A stretch of 64,000 nucleotides of DNA from Paramacrobiotus metropolitanus (taxonomy: Eukaryota > Tardigrada > Eutardigrada > Parachela > Macrobiotidae), in the NCBI RefSeq assembly GCF_019649055.1, contig NW_026570250.1, positions 372,001-436,000 of the forward strand, written 5' to 3'. The translations under genes and the position numbers were made by a program. Positions within the stretch are counted from its first letter, which is position 1, and each line of letters starts with the position of its first letter. Below are positions 49,901-62,164 of the stretch, in pieces. The notes beneath the pieces were generated by a model. The model was given only the letters and a program-made list of their open reading frames with translations, had not been told where the DNA came from and searched no databases.

Positions 49901-51400
49901 TGTAGCAGGCGCCGCAAAAGCTGCAAAAATGGAAAATCAATAAATGATACAGAGGAATCAGATACTACACTACGAAGAACATATCAGACAGCCTTTTGTC
50001 GTATTCAGACAACTTTTCCTGCTTAAAACCTTTAAGCGTAACTAATTGTAATACGGTGCATTTACAAGTTTCGGTACAAAAAACCCTAAAAATAAACCGC
50101 TCATATTATCATTTACAGCAAAATCTTCAGTTTTCCCTTTTAGTAAGGTACAAATAATATTTCACACCCCCGCATGAATGCAATACTGTACAGCACCGCA
50201 TAGCCAGCAATCAAACAATCGTAGAATAACTTTTTACAGCACTAAGCGATCGAACTTAAAAACAAAATCACGTTCATCTTAAGTAACTGGTGTACAGGGT
50301 GAGTCACGGTCCAAGCTTTAATCAACTCTTATGCACCCAAATAAACTACTTGTACGTACCACATCTCACCCTTTCTACTTCGTATACAATAATCAGCATA
50401 ACAGGCATAGAAATACCATTTGTACATTTTGCTGATATTGTTAAAAAAATCGTTAACATTTCAAGCAACGAAATAAACTCAGCGACTTTGTAAAAATTAA
50501 AATAGCAGTACTTCATTTGTCGTTTGTAACAAACGAAATAAACTGCACGTCAATGGAAAGGATCAAAATAATACAAAAGGAGACAGTAATGGTGGAAAAA
50601 GCACAATGTTTCCGCTGGCAAAGATAAAACTACTAATAAACGGTCTTTCGACAGTATGATACACTGAAGTTTTATGCAATTTCTTCATACATTACCTTAG
50701 CTCGTTCTTCGTCCTCCATAATGGGGTTTTTAACTCGGGGTGGCGGGGGAGGCGGTGCTTCAAAGACGACCGGATCCTCTTTGATGATTCCTTGCTGTTT
50801 GAGCATATTGTACGCCTCCACGATCTTCTGCTCGTACCGCATCAACTGGCTCCAGGAGTACAGTAATTCCACAGTCTTCTTCTTAACAGATTCCGCAGTT
50901 TTTTCTCCCAAATACTACAAAGACAATGCTTCTTCTAATAAACCATAATAAATTATGAACGGAGCTATACTCACTTTAGGAGACACAACTTTTATTAATT
51001 CGTTTAGAAAGCGAAATTTTCCAATTTCCGACTGAACGGTTCTCCCGCCTCGTCTCGCCAGAGTGTCCAACAGCTGTGCAAACATGTTAAACGATACAAA
51101 ATGCGAAAAAATGAAGAAATTTAAAAATCCTTACTGCGATGGACTTCAGAGCCTCACGCTCGCATGGTGACTGCACCTTATGGGCAAGAAATTTGAGACA
51201 GTGTGCCAGCACACCGAGGTCGGCTTGAAGGATCTTAATAAACGCATCTTCGACATCTTGTTCATGACTTAAGGCTCGGGGATCCGTGAGTTTCACTGGA
51301 AACAAATGCGAACATACTTCATATTTCCCGTTTCATTTGCGTCTTCTTGGTGCACAATCAAACGCTCACCCACGAAGTTTTCTCCCTCTACCATAGGCAT
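46978..51400 (-). CDS. GGA: GGA-type clathrin adaptor (VHS-GAT-hinge-gamma-ear)
   Basis: Twelve exons (51370-51400, 51135-51295, 50975-51073, 50696-50914, 49840-49920, 49503-49740, 49219-49347, 48928-49161, 48589-48721, 48233-48459, 47518-47681, 46978-47142) join in phase to 626 residues, close to animal GGAs. VHS domain: LKFLAHKVQSPCEREALKS, IGKFRFLNELIKVVSPKYLG and VKKKTVELLYSW. GAT domain: LLRRLLQSKDPADMVAANRL, then helices including ADLLLDMMKHF and DELTEAIQQYRALGL. The hinge carries a clathrin box (LLSLD) and Ser/Pro-rich acidic stretches. Gamma-ear: PPVTAYDQNKLNVSIHVAK, LVATFANLNTSPISQLQFNV and TMRVKVQSES. GGAs bind Arf-GTP on the trans-Golgi and load acidic-dileucine cargo into clathrin carriers bound for endosomes. 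Confidence 0.95.
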
Positions 51401-51826
51401 TTTACACCATAAATGATACGTCCTTTCCGGGAATGCAACAGCAGTCAGCAATCAGTATTTTATCATCAAGCAAAGCACGTTAAAACAGATACATCGAAAA
51501 ATTTTGCTTCGTGCTGGTGTGTATTCTTCAAAAATAAAAAATATCTAATGCTTTTTTTAAGTTTTTGAAAAAGTTTTTGGGATCAAGGTCCAAGCCATAG
51601 CGACTAGCAGTAAATCAGGGCTGCTGCATCGCATCGTTGCACGTGGAAAAACGTAAACTGACGTAAGTACCGCCCGCGGAAGAGCTGGATGACGAGTTAT
51701 CTTATGGCATTGCAAGTGCAGGAAAGCGTATTCCGTTGTAGGCCGCAATTTCGACACTAAAAAGCCACAGCTTAATTAAGCTGGTGCTTCAGCTGCTGGG
51801 AGAAAATTTTGTTTGGGTGTCAAGAA
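51401..51826. other. Upstream region of GGA
   Basis: Non-coding sequence between the GGA start codon and the tRNA gene; it must contain the GGA promoter and 5' UTR. No recognisable element. Confidence 0.5.
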
Positions 51827-51900
51827 GGCTCCATAGCTCAGTCGGTTAGAGCGCCGTGCTAATAACGCGGATGTCGTGGGTTCGATCCCCCCTGGAGCCA
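51827..51900 (+). tRNA. tRNA-Ile (anticodon AAT)
   Basis: A 74-base cloverleaf. The acceptor stem GGCTCCA/TGGAGCC closes with discriminator A, the D-arm is GCTC...GAGC, the anticodon stem CCGTG/CGCGG holds loop CTAATAA with anticodon AAT, and the T-loop is GTTCGATC. No intron. A T run just after the gene (51903-51907) fits RNA polymerase III termination. The first anticodon base is normally deaminated to inosine to read ATT, ATC and ATA. Confidence 0.96.
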
Positions 51901-52426
51901 ACTTTTTACGTTTTGAATGTTTCTATTGTTTACCCTTGTTAATTTTAAGTTAAGTTATGTATATTTTGTGATAGTTGAAAATAGGTGGGTGACCATGAAA
52001 AGGCTTCTGTTCAGTTACTAGTAACACCATGGAACGGAAGTTGGAACAATTCTGTGCATGTGGTATCCAAAAGGCAAAAGAGCCTGATTTAGGGGCATTA
52101 CATTGCACTGTTACTCGGGCCACAATAGATCAATAAGACGTACTTAGATTTGGACCGTGTGTTCCAGATTTAAAGGAATTTCAATAAGGTTAGTATCTTC
52201 CTTTTTATCGCTGAAATCAAGAAAATGCTTCGAGGTTCAGTGGTATAAAAATACCAAATGGGCTGTTTCAAATAGCGTACGATAAAATATTTAAAATCGA
52301 CCGCGTATTTTTGGAATACAAAATATCTATAAATGCAGTTGCTAATTAGAAAAACCTTATATAAATTAAGCCCGGCCCGGGCATAAAATCCCGATTCAGA
52401 AATGTTTTGTGCGTTAAGTATCATGA
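51901..52426. other. Intergenic, tRNA terminator and 3' flank
   Basis: Begins with the poly-T terminator of the tRNA gene. The rest is the 3' flank of the secreted Cys-rich gene on the minus strand; no other feature is seen. Confidence 0.5.
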
Positions 52427-55187
52427 TTATTCACGAAGAGCGCCAGTAGGAATGCAAAATCCGGAACGTCCAGGAAACTGTCGGCATAGCTGCGTTGGTC
52501 TGCACACGTGACCGGGAAATTTGCGCTGGCATTCACGGTCCGTATTACAGGCCTAAAAGTGCAAAACAAATATGAAACGGCCATAATTGTTACAAATTTG
52601 TGTCCGTTGAAATACAACAGTAATATCTATTTCAATTAAAATTATAAAAGTAAACTTAATTACTATGGCTAAGGTTGATTGATAGAGGCAACTTTCGATC
52701 ACGTACGATTGCCCTCGGTCCCTTATATAGACGCATATAGCCGCATATACGTAGATACTAGATACAGTATTAGAAATATAGTTACATAGCAAAAATTACA
52801 GGTTTTTATCTGTGACCCTGACGTTCTACGTAACAACATCAGAGGTTTTGCCGCGGGCCCGTAAGTCTAAATGCTTACCCATACGTCTGCCGCATCATTG
52901 CCTTCGTCCCACCAGCAGTTGCAGCTTCCGCCCATACATGTAGTTCCCGAATCAGGACATTCGTTGTTATTACTACACGACTGACCCAGCGCGGCTTTGG
53001 GAGCTTCTGGTACAGGAGCCGGTGTTGCGGCTTCTGTCGATGTGGTCGGTGGTTCAGTTGGTGCATCAGTCGGCGGTTGGGTTGGGGGCTCGGTCACTGG
53101 CGCAGGCGTAGTGGGAGGTTCGGTGGGCGCGTCGGTCACAACCATTGCTGGGATTTGCTGCTTCTCCGAAGATTGTTCTTCCACCGGTACAGCGGGTGCA
53201 GCTTGTTCAAATATATGCTCCGGTGTATGATGCTTCTTAATGTTTTTTCTCTTACGTAAACGTTTCAGGATTTTGTTTCCTTGCGATGGGGATCCTGCAG
53301 TTTATAAGAAGGAAATAATGCAAAATGTACACTAAATCTTAGTAAGTACAGAATGATAAGTATGCCGTATTTTGAATCGATGTTAAAAATTTATTGCTAC
53401 TTGAGCTCGTAATTGTCCCAAACACGTCAAAATGGTGCTGTAGTTTTCTCCGTTTTTTTCCAAACGTAAGCGTGTATCGTCTCAATTCGTTTGTAAAGTT
53501 CTTGGTAAGGAATAATCACTTGAAAACATGTTTAGCAAAAAATTAAAGGAAAAGTTTGTGGAAACGCTTTAGAGGCCCTTTACTCACGCGCTTGACATAC
53601 TATATATATGCGAAACTGAATTTTACACACACTTTGGTACAGCAGGATTGACGGCACGTGTTCTAAGTCGCTCAAATAGCAGCTTATTTGCACGTTTGAC
53701 GTAGGTTATTCCCCTTAAAAGTCAGATGCAGTATAGTTTCATTCCCCATTCCACCCTTTGCTAGAGTAGCATATATCGTCACTGCCAGTAGTCACTTGCA
53801 TTTACTTAATTTGTAAATTTATGATAATTGTCTGAAACCCAGCCAGACCACCAAAATGTACGGCGAAACATATGTGATCTTAATGCATATGTAACTTGAA
53901 ACTTCAATGTTTCTCGTAACTAAAATTAATCACAAAGCGGTAAACGGACTAGCTGCGGGGTATAATGCCGGCGTTTCGAAAAACCGACAAAAGCGGTATG
54001 CTACTGCAGTACAATATTAAGGGTAAGTTGACTAAGTTCACTCCCGCTGGGTTAAACGTAAGCCTCAATTACGTCGAAAATTAATGCGAATAAACGAGGA
54101 CAATTTGCTTGTTTGTACTGGTATTCGGGGTGGGTATTGAAAACGCTTTTCTGTTGCATAATTGTGGTATATGTATGTGATTAATTATTTTAAGTAATGA
54201 ACTGCCAATAACTGCACAGATAGCGCGGAAGACACTTAATTGCTTTCAAGCTTACCTTGCGAAAATGCGGAGTATATCACGAAGTACGATATACAGCTCA
54301 CAGTGCTATAGATATACAGTAACTGGCATTTGGTAATAACCTCTGTTTCCTGTACATTATCGTGCAGACTATCAGTTAACCACATTCCTAATTAACTGTA
54401 AGTTACGATACGACTAAGTTTTAGAATCTGTCAAATCGGTTGCGCTAGAAAACAAGCGAAACGGTGTTGTTTCCGCAACAAACCACAGGTTTGCTCCCGA
54501 ATCATCATCACTTATATTACAGCTGCAATAACACTTTAGACTGGTAAACTGTTTCACAAACAGAAATACTGATTGAATTCATTGTTTCCATTGAGTTTGT
54601 GGTACCGAAATTATTAAATAACCGAAAACACACTATTTCAACCGCTTAAATACATCAGCAAAAAATTTTCGTTACATGACAATTTACTTACGGTAGCAGC
54701 ACATAGCTCCTTCTGCACAGTGTTTTGAGGCACTTATTTCCAGCTCTTTACACTCTTCCAGGTTTTCTAAGGTATGGCACGTTCCAGCAAATTTAATCGT
54801 GGGAAATATATCAGGACGGCACTTTTTTTCTGATACCTGGTCGGCTCGTTCCTCAGCTTGAACATCCAGCTGACCTTAACAAATACAAATACTGTAGCTG
54901 CCATGCATGCTGTTATGGGTTAGAGCAACTGCACGCGCAGAATTTTGCGGGAGTAAAGACCCTTTGTTTGATCAAAATCATCAAATGACAATTAAAAGTG
55001 CAATGATTGACTGAACAAAGGGATTATGAGAGTAATATAGTATCTGCCACCGATTTTCCCAATATTCCAACTGAACAATGAAAAATGTAATTATATATTA
55101 TTACAAAACACACTTACCCGCTGCGTCGACAAGATACCTTGCCGACAATGCTGTAACAATCAATACAAATCCGTTTGTAAACGCCAT
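52427..55187 (-). CDS. Secreted modular Cys-rich protein, family member A
   Basis: Four exons (55118-55187, 54692-54874, 52879-53294, 52427-52552) join in phase, giving 264 residues. A signal peptide (MAFTNGFVLIVTALSA) is followed by module 1: KCRPDIFPTIKFAGTC, with LEISASKHC and the close MCCYR. A basic stretch and a Thr/Pro-rich linker follow (repeated TEPPT units). Module 2 is C-x5-ECPDSGTTC-x4-CNCWWDEG, resembling EB or WAP-like modules, and module 3 is CQRKFPGHVCRPTQLC with a final FC. Members at 57209-59007 and 60663-61547 share this plan. I do not recognise the family. Secretion and disulfide-rich modules suggest a matrix, cuticle or defence-related protein, but the role is unknown. 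Confidence 0.8.
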
Positions 55188-56565
55188 GCCGTTCAAGCTC
55201 TGTGCAATGAGATATGTGCTAAATGTTGGTTCTTAATCACAAATCTATCCTAACTGACAACCGTTTATATGAATTGATCGACTTATATATAGCAATGCCG
55301 ATTTCCAGCTGTACCTGATTTCTTTCTTGAACTAATATTATGCAGACGCATAACGCACTTTTTTATTAAGCACGTAAACACGGCTATCGCATACATGAGA
55401 AGACATGAGAAATTGCTTCCGTCAAGATGTTATTTAGAGGGAAAGTTTATAGTCATTATCGTAACCGTAATGCGTAACAGCTACCGAAAATTTAGATTTT
55501 TATTGTGCAATATTGAGCTCTGATTGGAAGCGATGGACTGTGTAAAAACAAAGGGCAGCAGCTTAATTAACAGCATATTTGATGCTGGTACCAGTTAATT
55601 AGATAACTTCGTATCGTTAGCGGCGTGCTAATGAATCACTAAACATTACACTTAGTGCTTTGATCGGACTCAGAGAAAATGTTACAAATTAACCGCTGTT
55701 GCAATCATCGGATCGCCAGGAGCAAGCAAACGATTAGCAGATCCGTTTACAATCTGCAGAAAGTACTAGCCGCGTACCTGAACTGCTGAAGAAACCGGTC
55801 GTAAAATGCACACCCGTCTTTTTTTTAAATTTAAAATAGCCTGCAGGAATATACTTTTAAATAAAAAATCAAATTCTGTTCTACCTGATACATCAATTAA
55901 AACTGAGCGGTATTAAATGCATGAAAAACATCCCGTCAATACATTTTCATGCATATATACTATATATTACTTAGTAAGAGTTTTAATTTTCACCGGTTTC
56001 TTTGCAAGCATGTACGAGTATGTTGCGTGAGAAGGAAACTATAAAATATAACCAAAAAGTCAGGTCGTTTGCTTGCACGTTATGGGAAACCGCAAATATT
56101 ACACGAACAACAAGGTGACATAAAACTGGCGCCGATGTTGTTACGCATGCGTTTGTTTGTGTGTACGTATGTACCGCGAGAAAAAATTGTGCGCAATAGA
56201 ATCTGTAATTTAATTATATGATCGTTTGCTAAATTGTTGTATCACAATCAAAAATCCTTTCCAATGATCTCTGTAAATGTACGATTGATTATTATGTTGC
56301 TACATTAGGTGTGAAGTAGAGTGTGAGTTATCCTGTCATTTCTTTAAAATTTTTCAGTTATGAGTTACTAACAAAAAACAGTTGGTTGGTTGGTTGTTGT
56401 TAATTTAGAAAGTATTAAAATGCAAAATGGCGAATAAATATGCGCAATCGTATTTTCGTAAGCACATAAAAATACATATATACACATACGAGCATAGATT
56501 ATTTACGAACACCATTATGTTTATTTAACAGTCAAATGAATGTAAACAGAAAACACTGCAGAGTA
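55188..56565. other. Intergenic, upstream of family member A
   Basis: Promoter side of family member A; otherwise no supported feature. A short GTTG tetranucleotide repeat lies near 56385-56400. Confidence 0.5.
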
Positions 56566-56907
56566 GTATATAGGGGGAAAAATGAGTCTAGCCGAACCAG
56601 TCCCTCGTACTTTGATGTAAGCCAGCTGGTGGTTTACGTTGTGGCTAGACAGCGTTTTATGTACAGCGCCGCTATTAAGATTACAGGTACTGATAACAGG
56701 TAAGCAGCACTTGTACAACTGCAGGTAAGCAGGCTAAAACTGTATTATAGCCCGGTGCAGCTAAAACCACATGTACCGTCACTGCCGCACAGCCTTAATA
56801 GCAGCGCTTTACATAAAACACTGTCAAGCCACAACGTAAACCACCAGCTGGCTTACATCAGAAGTACAAGGGACTGGTTCGGCTAGACTCATTTTTCCCC
56901 CTATATA
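56566..56907. mobile_element. Foldback/MITE-like element with 114-base inverted arms
   Basis: The arms at 56566-56679 and 56794-56907 are near-perfect inverted repeats (a handful of mismatches), starting TATAGGGGGAAAAATGAGTC inside each end, with a 114-base non-repeated loop between them. There is no open frame for a transposase. The ends sit in TATATA, which would fit a TA target-site duplication of the Tc1/mariner type, although the exact boundary is uncertain. It is probably a non-autonomous DNA element. No second copy occurs in this window. Confidence 0.82.
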
Positions 56908-57208
56908 CCTTTGCCTCGCAATGTCTATGAGGTTTATATTAACTGTAAGTACTGCAGTTCAGTAGTGCAAAAATATGTAGTTCTCATCGTATTTTTTACT
57001 GATCGTATACCTGTAGTCAAAACTTCGAGTAAAAATGCTAAAGTAATCAGAAAATATAAACAAAATTGAGCATCAAATGTGGTAAGAACGAAAACACTGA
57101 ATCTTTGGCTGTACGCTTAACTTTCGGGTACATTTCGATAAAAATATCCGCCGCGCATAATCGGTACATATGCAGAGGGTGTGATGACCTTTCCTGCAGA
57201 GGGTGTAT

Positions 57209-59007
57209 TCAAAAATAAAAATCTTCCAGCATTCTTGAGGATGCACTAAGGGGCATGCAGTAACCAGTATTTGGTGGGATAAGAGGACACAGTTTTGTTG
57301 GTCGGCATATATGACCCGGGAATAATGTTCGGCACGTCGAATCATCGCTGCAAGACTACAACACGCAGATTTAGTGACTTATTAATTTCGTTAAAACCCT
57401 AATTAATAGACATTGACAGCACACTGAATGCCATTCACAACGATAACGTACCCAAGTTCGAGCGGCAGAAATTCCTTGGTCCATCCAGCAGTTGCAACGC
57501 CCGTTCTTACAAGTGGTACCCGAATCCGGGCAGTCATTAACGGTATTGCATGGTTTATTTAGCCCTAAATCTATTAAGGAAACGTTTTATAAAAACGTTA
57601 TATTTGTGTTAGTGATGGTTACCTTACCGAAACGATAACTCTTAAATCAAACTTTCGCTTATGTAATTAGAAATCTTACCGGCCGATGGAGCAGGAGCTG
57701 GTGGAGGCGTTTGAGGAGGTGGTGGTGGAGGAGGTACCGGTGTCTGCGGTGTGGGAGCAGGAGTTTGGGGCGCTGGCGCAGGAGTTTGCGGTATAGGGGC
57801 AGGGGTTTGTGGAGGAGGCGCGGGAGTCTGCGGGACCGGCGCCGCCGGTGTTTGTTTGACAGTGGCTGGAGTTGCAGTTGTCGCTTGTAGCACTGGTTGG
57901 GAGGTTTGTTGTACAGGAGAGGCTGGCTGTGCCGGAACACTGGCCTTAACTACCGCCATGACTTTTCGCTGTTTATTCCCCATTGAAGGTGGCACTAACA
58001 ATAAACAAAATTTTGAGTAATCAGAAAGATTACAGACACTACCCTAGCTTGCGTCACAGACGGCGCGATGTGTTAACCGGCAGACTAATGTACGCGACAG
58101 TTAAACATAACGTTATTTAATACTAAATATTTTTAACGCTCGTACTGTGTGGTTTTAATCAATTAATAACGCATTTTGTTGTACATTATAAGTACAACAC
58201 GTCTCCAAATCAGTAAAGCCATCCACTTAAGTTAGCAAAAATTAACTTGAAGCATATTAGCAAATTTACTCTAGCTCGGACATTGATAAAATAAATAATG
58301 GTAACTAAATCAATTGCGTTTACCTACCGTAGCAACACCATTGTCCATCGAAAGTCATGACATTGCAGTCGGAAGATGCGCTGACCTCGCGATCAGTGCA
58401 GTCGTTATCCAGGTCCTTGGTGGACAGGCAGAAACCAGGTTCATCCAGCCCTGGCAGCATGTTGGGCACACAGGAAGATCTGATTCGCGACATTCTGTTT
58501 AACTGCATGCCATATAGCACCCTGCTTTCAGGGACAGCGAAACCGCGGTTGCTTCCGATAATCCGACTGTCTGGGAATTCATTCATTTCATTGTATCCAA
58601 AGCCATAATTGTTGTCGGCGGTAGCCGATGAAGGGAGCAGCATACCACTGTAATAGCCCAGTCTGGGCTGCATTAGATCGACGAAATCTGTACCATGCAA
58701 TCAGAAACACTCACAAATCCCGATACATACAAACCACAATAGTTTATGCACATGACATTGTAGGGTTACAAGTTACGACGCTGTTTACCTCTATATCAGA
58801 TACTGCATTTGTTTCCTATTGGAAAAACTAGCCTAACCTAAGGTATGAATATTTATATACGATATCGCAGTTGTGTATTGAAAATTATTTAATTTTCGGA
58901 GAAAAAACTGCATCGCCTAATGCCTAACCGGTCTCACCTTTAAACCCAAAAGTGTTTCCCCAATATATAGCAGAAATGAGAAATATAGCCGCTTGATGGA
59001 AGTCCAT
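57209..59007 (-). CDS. Secreted modular Cys-rich protein, family member B
   Basis: Five exons (58938-59007, 58328-58687, 57680-57994, 57452-57570, 57209-57355) join in phase, giving 336 residues. The start at 59007 gives a signal peptide (MDFHQAAIFLISAIYWG), and the first exon is exactly 70 bases, as in member A. Module 1 reads SCVPNMLPGLDEPGFC, DLDNDC, EVSASSDC and WCCYG, preceded by about 75 extra residues. The linker is proline-rich with repeated PQTPAP units. Module 2 reads NDCPDSGTTCKNGRCNCWMD and module 3 TLFPGHICRPTKLC. The last intron uses TTGTAG as acceptor; the next AG would put the frame out. Secreted; function unknown. Confidence 0.8.
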
Positions 59008-60662
59008 GATGCCACTTCTGTTATTAGCAAATTAAGCGATGCGTAAAGTACTGTAATAATTTTAAAACACAAAAAGGAGAATAGTAAATAGCCTCTAATC
59101 TTGTTCTTTCGCATCTAACCTCCACTCAGTAATAGCTGACCGAAAACTCAAGACGTTTAACTAAAGTGCATGAATTTTTTAATGCTTTATGAATGTTACG
59201 CATTTAATGATTCAATTTTCTGCTTTGAGGTGGCGGATGTGGTTCACGCATCTGTAATCGAAGAGGCTCATAAAAATTAATTAATTTATTTGCCTCATCA
59301 TAATCCGCCAAAAGCGTTGTTATGTATGAGCCAATACAATCGGATCTCAAGAAATATCAGCACCTTTAAAACGTAACGTATGCGCGGCTGTCCGTTTGTG
59401 GCAGTCCTTTTGTTACCAGACGCTTCTAAAAATTGTGTCTATCTCATCTGATGTTGGTTTTATTGCTGGTTGCAATCATCCGCATTATTAATCAATATTA
59501 TACAACAATTATCATTAATTTCATCACCTTGTGTTCGACCAACGTGGGCAACTTCTTATTTGCCTATTAGGCGACACCTGTTTGAGTTGTCGGAAACAAA
59601 ATAATTCAACGTTATACAACGGCAGAAATATTCTTAGCATTTTTGATTTGCAGTGCTGGATTGTTTTGTTTAGTTGGCAACTTGACGTGTTATTGCGAAT
59701 AGCACTCAACGAAAGAAGCTAACAATAAGTAGCGGACGCGCTTCCACATACAGATGATATCCTGGATTAATCCAATAGTTAGGAAAAGTGGAACGAACAC
59801 ATGTAAGTATCTGTAGAAGCTTAATGAGGTTTACCGCTTAATATAATAATGTTTGCGATACCTGCAATTACCGATTCCGGTATTGAGCAATACGAACGCT
59901 GTAGACCGCTCATTAAAGCACGGTTGACACATTGGCAGAACTTTATTGCTCTTGTTTTTAACAGCTCGATGTAAATTGGGTGGAGCATGAGAAGTGACAT
60001 GATCCGACGCAGAATCCATCCCGGTTCGCGAACAACTTTTATCCCGAGGCCTTGAAAAATTTTTGTAATGTTGAAAACCACTCGAAATGTTACAGAAAGT
60101 GAAGTTTACAACTTTCACACTGAAAAAGTGTGCCATTGCACCTATCGGGCGATCTTGTGTCCGAAACGTTGGGGCGATCGTTTTCGATGACAACATCATT
60201 TGAAATTCTGATTTGAACAATGCCGTCGAACGTGTTCTTTAAATGAAGTCAATTCATATGGGCCGAACAACAACGTCCATACAGTCGGATCCGAGCAAAT
60301 TACATGTGCTCATAACATTGTGCTATTGTTTCAAAATGTAAGCAAATACGATGATAGGTACATTCGAAGGCATAACGTAAAAATCGTAATGACAGTTTAA
60401 TGGCGATGGGCTTGTTACTGTGGTTTATGATTAACGTGTGAATGACAATCCTGATTGACGAACATTTCCATAATTTGTTCATTTCGTTTGATGGTATCCG
60501 TTTCAAAACGCAAAAGTTTATGAAGTAGCCCACTTTTGTGCATTTGTTTTGAGAAGCTGTGTCACTCATGCATTCATTTGCACAGTCAAGATGATACAAT
60601 CATTATTCTTTATCGGGATAACATAATTTTTATGGCCATCCGCCATAAGTGGCTACTGTAAG
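59008..60662. other. Intergenic between divergent family members
   Basis: Shared upstream region of family members B (-) and C (+), possibly with common regulatory sites, though I see no obvious repeated element. Overlapping minus-strand frames around 59821-60220 (up to 129 codons) have no domain, signal peptide or exon partners and are probably chance. Confidence 0.5.
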
Positions 60663-61547
60663 ATGCCGGGAATAATATGGTACCATCTGCTTGCTCTAGG
60701 TAAATCCATCGTTGCTACAACAAAGATTCATATACCGGATTATTCTATGGCATTATGTTGTTGCTGTTTTAGCAGGAATATTTTATGCTAGCATAAAATG
60801 CACTGGTGCCGCAGATGACAACGAACTTATCCGAACCATATTTTCGCAAAGGCTTGACTCGGCGCAGCGTCAGATTCCGGTGACCTTCTGTCGACCGGAT
60901 ATCAGTCCTAATCTGACGAAGGCGGGCTTTTGCTGCTCCATGGATGATTTGGATCTTCTGTGCTCCACGCTAGAAATCAGTACGGCGTTAAAGCCGTGTG
61001 CTGCGTATCTTGGGAATTTTTGCTGCTATCGTAAGTTCCGCTAAAGAAACTGCGAATAACTTAAGTAAAAAGTAATTTCTTGCCTTTTAAATGTTAGCTG
61101 GTTTTCGTCCTGGATAACTCAGTACTGCATATGCTTTATAGTTAATGCAGGATAAATCCCGATTTTAAATCAGAATTTGAAGAAACATGCTATGCAACAG
61201 AATCACCAGAATTCTGTTCGGTAAAAGGGCAAGTGCTCTCATTTACAATAATTAAGGTAGATATGCAGATATACCGGCTACGGCTTTTGAAAATACCCAA
61301 TGTACCTATGTGCAAGTGGACCGTAGTTACCGTATATTTTGATGCCTACTCGTGGAACGTAGTAAAACATGCTATTTTAACTAATATATGAAAAATTTAA
61401 TTGAACTAGAATCGCACGCGACGCATGTCACTTGCAGGTTTTAATTTTAAGTCTAAAAAAACGGTCGTGAAAGAACTCAAATTTGCTGTTGTCGTCGGTG
61501 TATCAGCTTTCGTAATTTATTTTGGAAATGTTCATAGCCACGAATGA
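60663..61547 (+). CDS. Secreted Cys-rich protein, family member C (short form)
   Basis: Three exons (60663-60699, 60776-61030, 61438-61547) join in phase, giving 133 residues. The leader is MPGIIWYHLLALGIFYAS. Module 1 is clear: FCRPDISPNLTKAGFC, DDLDLLC, LEISTALKPC and FCCYR, and the exon ends in phase 1 right after the CCY codons, as in members A and B. The Pro/Thr linker and modules 2 and 3 are absent. Instead a short basic segment (KSKKTVVKELK) leads to a hydrophobic end (FAVVVGVSAFVIYFG), perhaps a membrane anchor. The last exon is less certain than the first two. Confidence 0.68.
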
Positions 61548-62164
61548 TAACCACCTCTTACCTATTATTATTCTGCAACGCTGATTTGCCAATACTGGTG
61601 ATTTTAAAAAAATTAACTGAAGAATGCCGATTTTCGCAAACTTTTGTTTATCGAGCTCTTTGTTAGCGACCCAACTTCACAATTACTGCGCGAATATTTT
61701 TTTTGAGTCTAGACAACTCGAACTCGATTATATGAATACTCTTTTTGGAAGTCCAAATTGTACTCATCCAGTAAGCAGTGGAAAAAAAATTCTGCTAATT
61801 AGTTATGTAATGGATTAAGTATTAACTTCACTAGAAGTAACTAAAACGGTCAAGAATTTCTCTGGAAAACTTTCGCCATACTCAACCACGGAAAAGGTAA
61901 TACAACTAATTTAAATAACAATCATGCCTTTAAACCAGAAATTTCATGAAAGGTTTCTTAAGAAACTCATTTTTGCGTTCTTTTTTACTATGAAAACTGC
62001 TGTTCGGGGACCAGGGTTACCTTATTAAACCTTCTTTTACTTTTTACTTTCCTTCAGCCGCATAATGTCAACCTTATATCTTTATGGCGCCCTGACTTTA
62101 AGCCCCATTACCCGGGCGGCTACCTTTGATGCACAAATAAGAATCATGCAGAAATTTCCACAGA
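61548..62164. other. Intergenic, upstream of the CAP gene
   Basis: Probably contains the signal-peptide exon of the CAP gene, which I could not place: MSTLYLYGALTLSP starts at 62065 in another frame. A frame at 61624-61818 has a weak leader and is unsupported. Confidence 0.4.

Noticed and set aside
59821-60220. Overlapping minus-strand frames of up to 129 codons
   Set aside because: No signal peptide, domain, compositional bias or partner exon; two frames overlap in the same stretch.
61724-61760. NTLFGSP motif resembling one in the Ly6-like protein (about 5575-5600)
   Set aside because: Only seven residues match and the flanks show no cysteine pattern or splice structure; probably chance.
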